Shown one piece after another: positions 61,237 through 64,000 of a stretch of 64,000 nt of DNA (its first letter is position 1; each line of letters starts with the position of its first letter). Both the position numbers and the translations under genes were made by a program. The stretch covers positions 62,001 to 126,000 of the forward strand of contig JAEXZS010000078.1 of the NCBI GenBank assembly GCA_023451375.1, in the 5' to 3' direction. This stretch comes from Pseudomonadota bacterium. Its GTDB lineage: Bacteria; Pseudomonadota; Alphaproteobacteria; Caulobacterales; Caulobacteraceae. The notes beneath the pieces were generated by a model. That model did no database searches. It was given only the letters and a program-made list of their open reading frames with translations, and had not been told where the DNA came from.

Positions 61237-62862
61237 TCAGCGCCCGACGCCGTGATTTTCAGTGAGTGAGACGGCGCCGCCGGTCTCCACCAGCCACGCG
61301 ATCAGCCGGCTCATGTTGCTGATGTAGGTTCCGGTCGAAATGCCCATCGGCCCGTGTTCCTCGGTGAAGGGGGAGGTGTCCCATGCGTCTCCGACCTGGC
61401 CGCGATCTACGAAGCCCGGCGGCGGTTCCGCCGGTCCGTCGCCCCGATAGGGATGGCTGGTGGCGCGCAGTTCGACCGGCCACCAGCCCTGTTCATTCAG
61501 ACCTTCCACCAGGTTTGGCACCGGTGTCAATTTTGAACCCGACGACGCGACGTTCAGGTCCGAGCCCGCCTGCGGACGGGTGAGGACGAAGGGCGGCAGC
61601 AGTGACGGGCCGCGTCCCATCAGCGGCGACTGCCGCGTCGCCTCCTCCGGCGAAAGCGCGGCGACCTGCTCGACCCGGGCGCGCAGGCGGGCCACGTCGA
61701 TATGTTTCTCGGCGGTTTGATCGCTCATGTCATAGTCGGCGTAGTATTCGCCGTTCTGCGCGTTCGAGCCTCGACGGTGCACGGCGATGGGCCGGTTTGT
61801 TCCCGGCTCGATATGACGGAAGAAGTTGCGGCCGTCGCGGTGGGTCGACGCGGGGGCCTCCACCGCCTCCAGCCAGTCCAGCGCCTCGGGCAGCCGCGCC
61901 AGGAAGCTGCGGTCTCCGGTCAGGCAATAGAAGTCCAGCATCCGCTCGACCGCGTTGGACGTGACGTGCGGCGCGACGGCGGCGGGCTCGTAGGTTCGGC
62001 CCCACGCGGGCTTGAAGTCGTGGGTGTATTGCAGGGCCCAGGCCGGCGTCGGCTGCGGCTGCTGAAGATCGCGGTAGCAGGCCATGGCGCGCTGGATCGG
62101 CTCGCGTACCCGCTCGTCGCCCAGCTGCTGCAGCACCAGCAGCAGGAAGGCGATGTTCTCGTCCGCCACCTCGTCGTTCAGGGTGATCAGGCCGGTATAG
62201 TCGGGGCGGCCATGGTTCTTGAACTCGCCCGCGCGGGGCCAGCGCTGCGGCCAGCCCCCGGACTCCAGCTGGCTGTCCAGAACGAAGGCGATCGCGCGAT
62301 CGACGGCGGCGCGGAAACGCGGCTCCTTCTTCTCGAGATGCAGGCGCAGCAGGAAGCGCCCGCACTCCACCGTGGCGTGGTCGTCGAAGGTGGCGTTGCC
62401 GTAGTAGTGCTGGAATTCCTCCAGCCGCCAGCCGTTCTTGCCGATGGTGGCGTACCAGCGGCGGATCGACTCCTCGCCGGCGGTGTCGATGATGTAGTTC
62501 CAGCCGCCGCTGGGGTGCTGGCCCCGGATCAGCGCGTCGCCCGCGCTGACGGCGGCGTCATAGTAGAGTTCCTCGCCCGTTGCCCGCCAGGCGTCGAGGA
62601 AGATCTGCCCCATCTCGGGCGTGCCCGGCGCCTGGGTCCAGATCATGCTGGGATAGGCTTCCATCTCCCCCCAGCGGCGGGAGAAGTCCGGCAGGTAGCT
62701 CCAGACATAGCCGCCCTCGGTCGACACCGTTTCGGTCATGAAGCGGGTGGCGCGTCGCATCGTCTCGCGCACCGTGTCGGCGCCGAGATCGGACGGCGCG
62801 CGCCATCCGGCGATGAGAGGCGAGGCGGCTGCGGCGAGCAGATAGAAGCGGCGCGTATGCAT
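61237..62862 (-). CDS. PL10-like pectate lyase (copy 2)
   Basis: A 541-residue secreted protein with an N-terminal signal (RRFYLLAAAASPLIAGW). It has PL10-type helical-barrel motifs: GGWNYIIDTAGEESIRRWY, NATFDDHATVECGRFLLRL, SGGWPQRWPRAGEFKNHG, and LQYTHDFKPAWGRTYEPAAV. It is longer than copy 1 at both ends, with a C-terminal extension of about 150 residues. The ATG at 62862 precedes the signal. It is the first gene of the minus-strand operon and divergent from the beta-helix gene at 62977. Confidence 0.85.
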   Translation of the reverse strand: MHTRRFYLLAAAASPLIAGWRAPSDLGADTVRETMRRATRFMTETVSTEGGYVWSYLPDFSRRWGEMEAYPSMIWTQAPGTPEMGQIFLDAWRATGEELYYDAAVSAGDALIRGQHPSGGWNYIIDTAGEESIRRWYATIGKNGWRLEEFQHYYGNATFDDHATVECGRFLLRLHLEKKEPRFRAAVDRAIAFVLDSQLESGGWPQRWPRAGEFKNHGRPDYTGLITLNDEVADENIAFLLLVLQQLGDERVREPIQRAMACYRDLQQPQPTPAWALQYTHDFKPAWGRTYEPAAVAPHVTSNAVERMLDFYCLTGDRSFLARLPEALDWLEAVEAPASTHRDGRNFFRHIEPGTNRPIAVHRRGSNAQNGEYYADYDMSDQTAEKHIDVARLRARVEQVAALSPEEATRQSPLMGRGPSLLPPFVLTRPQAGSDLNVASSGSKLTPVPNLVEGLNEQGWWPVELRATSHPYRGDGPAEPPPGFVDRGQVGDAWDTSPFTEEHGPMGISTGTYISNMSRLIAWLVETGGAVSLTENHGVGR

Positions 62863-62943
62863 CGGCGGTCCTGTCGTTCCTCGGGCGCCGGTCTGACGCC
62901 GGCGTTCATGGGCGGCGAATAACCGCTGGACCTCGATCGTGCG

Positions 62944-62953
62944 ATAATAATAC
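62944..62953 (-). promoter_or_regulatory. Candidate operator half in the second divergent gap
   Basis: The minus strand reads GTATTATTAT, 9 of 10 bases like GTATGATTAT at 53863-53872. The surrounding 20 bases are unusually A+T-rich, as expected for a promoter or regulator site shared by the divergent genes. Confidence 0.35.
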
Positions 62954-62976
62954 AATTTCTACAAGATGGGAGGGTG

Positions 62977-64000
62977 ATGCACATGCTGAACCGCATGGCG
63001 GCGGCGTTCGCGCTGGGCTTTTCGCTGACGGCGGCGCCGACTCAGGCCGATCCGCTGCAGGCGTGGATCGCGCCACGGATCGACTTCTCCCACGCGGGCT
63101 ATCGCGGCGGGGGCGTGGCCTTGCCCGTTCTTACGGCAACCATTGTGGTCGAGCCCGCGCCCGGCGACGACGGCGAGCGGATCATGGCGGCGATCGACCT
63201 GGTCAGCCGTCTGCCGATGGATGCGCAGGGCCGTCGCGGCGTCGTTCATCTAGCGGCAGGCGACTATCAGGTGCAGGGGCAACTGCGTATCGCCGCCGGC
63301 GGCGTGGTCCTGCGCGGCGCGGGCGCGACCATCACCGCCACGGGACATGACCGGCGTACGCTGATCGTCGTCAGGGGGGAGCCCGTCCCGTCCACATCGA
63401 GGGACACCCGCGCCGTCCTCGGGGATGTGGAGGCGGGCGCCTTGGAGGTTCGGCTCGAGTCCGTCAAAGGGCTTTCGGCCGGTCAGCGGGTCAACGTGCG
63501 GCGACCCAGCACCGAAGGCTGGATCAAGGCGCTAGGCATGGACGCCTTCGTCGGCTGGCGGCCGGAATCACGGCTGAACTGGAAAGCGGGCTCCCGCGAC
63601 ATCGTCTGGGATCGCGTCATCACCGCCGTCCACGGCGACCGGGTCGTGCTGGACGCGCCGCTGACCACGGCGCTGGAGGCGGCTCATGGCGGCGGGGTTC
63701 TGGAAACCGCGCCGTCCACCGCGCGCATCGCCGAGGTGGGCGTCGAGACCTTGAGGCTGGTCTCCGCCCATGACCCCTCTCGCCCCGCAGACGAGGATCA
63801 CAGCTGGACCGCCATCTCGCTGGACAACGTCGAGGACGCCTGGGTTCGCGACGTGGCGGCGGAAGGCTTCGCAGGCTCCATGGTCGATGTCGGAGCGAGC
63901 GCGCGCCGCATCACCGTGCAAGACGTGAACGCCGGCGCGCCGGTGTCGGAGATCGGCGGCCTGCGCCGACGGGTCTTCTACACCGCCGGGCAACAGACCC
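62977..64000 (+). CDS. Secreted beta-helix protein, probable polysaccharide lyase (partial)
   Basis: The frame opens at ATG 62977, with GGGAGG upstream, and runs through the window end, so the C-terminus is missing; 341 residues are visible. A signal peptide (MAAAFALGFSLTAAPTQA) precedes the mature part. Repeats of short beta-strands such as GVVLRGAGATITATG, WTAISLDNVEDAWVRDVAAE and ITVQDVNAG point to a right-handed beta-helix. DFSHAGYRGGG near residue 36 is common at the start of such secreted lyases. It is divergent from the pectin operon, so a pectin-active enzyme is likely; the family is not fixed. Confidence 0.75.
   Translation, partial: MHMLNRMAAAFALGFSLTAAPTQADPLQAWIAPRIDFSHAGYRGGGVALPVLTATIVVEPAPGDDGERIMAAIDLVSRLPMDAQGRRGVVHLAAGDYQVQGQLRIAAGGVVLRGAGATITATGHDRRTLIVVRGEPVPSTSRDTRAVLGDVEAGALEVRLESVKGLSAGQRVNVRRPSTEGWIKALGMDAFVGWRPESRLNWKAGSRDIVWDRVITAVHGDRVVLDAPLTTALEAAHGGGVLETAPSTARIAEVGVETLRLVSAHDPSRPADEDHSWTAISLDNVEDAWVRDVAAEGFAGSMVDVGASARRITVQDVNAGAPVSEIGGLRRRVFYTAGQQT

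Overview
The window is high-GC alphaproteobacterial chromosome, most likely from Caulobacteraceae (a Brevundimonas- or Caulobacter-like organism). Support comes from the rbfA-truB-rpsO-pnp and trmD-rplS order, a PhyR/NepR/EcfG general stress response locus with EcfG promoters, entericidin lipoproteins, and a very large TonB-dependent receptor in a polysaccharide locus. Genes are densely packed. No insertion sequence, prophage or CRISPR array was seen.

Layout. 1-6 kb: the end of a comM-like gene, a soluble hybrid histidine kinase, an AmpG-like transporter, an entericidin and a DUF885 zinc-peptidase-like protein. 6-7.4 kb: trmD and rplS with a strong terminator. 7.4-15.9 kb: a DUF2383 protein, an alpha/beta hydrolase with tryptophan 2,3-dioxygenase, a GmhB-like phosphatase with an AGE-family isomerase, a WbpE/WbpB-like amino-sugar pair, and small envelope proteins. 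16-20.4 kb: rbfA, truB, rpsO, pnp. 20.5-23.4 kb: tandem amidohydrolases, the second of which has lost its metal ligands. 23.7-29 kb: two orphan membrane proteins, DUF188, arfB, and a surA/ppiC-like gene with argJ and nth. 29-37 kb: secA, a kynureninase-like enzyme, GST, DUF3597, KTSC, a BenE transporter and fabI. 37-42 kb: DUF6152/DUF6644 membrane pair, ald with a divergent Lrp regulator, and a GabD-like dehydrogenase.

41.7-46.3 kb is the core of the general stress response: a PhyK-like kinase, ecfG, nepR and divergent phyR. Exact GGAAC-N16-CGTT promoters occur six times between 37.7 and 46.1 kb. They lie before nepR-ecfG-phyK, phyR, an entericidin, a single-pass membrane protein, the DUF6152/DUF6644 operon, and a stretch with no gene that ends in a rho-independent terminator. 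That last stretch looks like an EcfG-controlled small RNA with a C-rich loop, resembling Caulobacter GsrN. It is the most interesting item in the window.

46.3-49.2 kb: an oxidoreductase, a MaoC-like protein, a FAH-family hydrolase and tRNA-Leu(CAA). 49.2-64 kb: a pectin / rhamnogalacturonan utilisation locus with a TonB receptor, two PL10-type lyases, a PL1-like lyase, two GH43-type enzymes, a GH105 hydrolase, a GPH-type symporter, L-rhamnose mutarotase and a beta-helix protein cut by the window end. Its genes would take up pectic oligosaccharides through the outer membrane, cut them in the periplasm and import the products.
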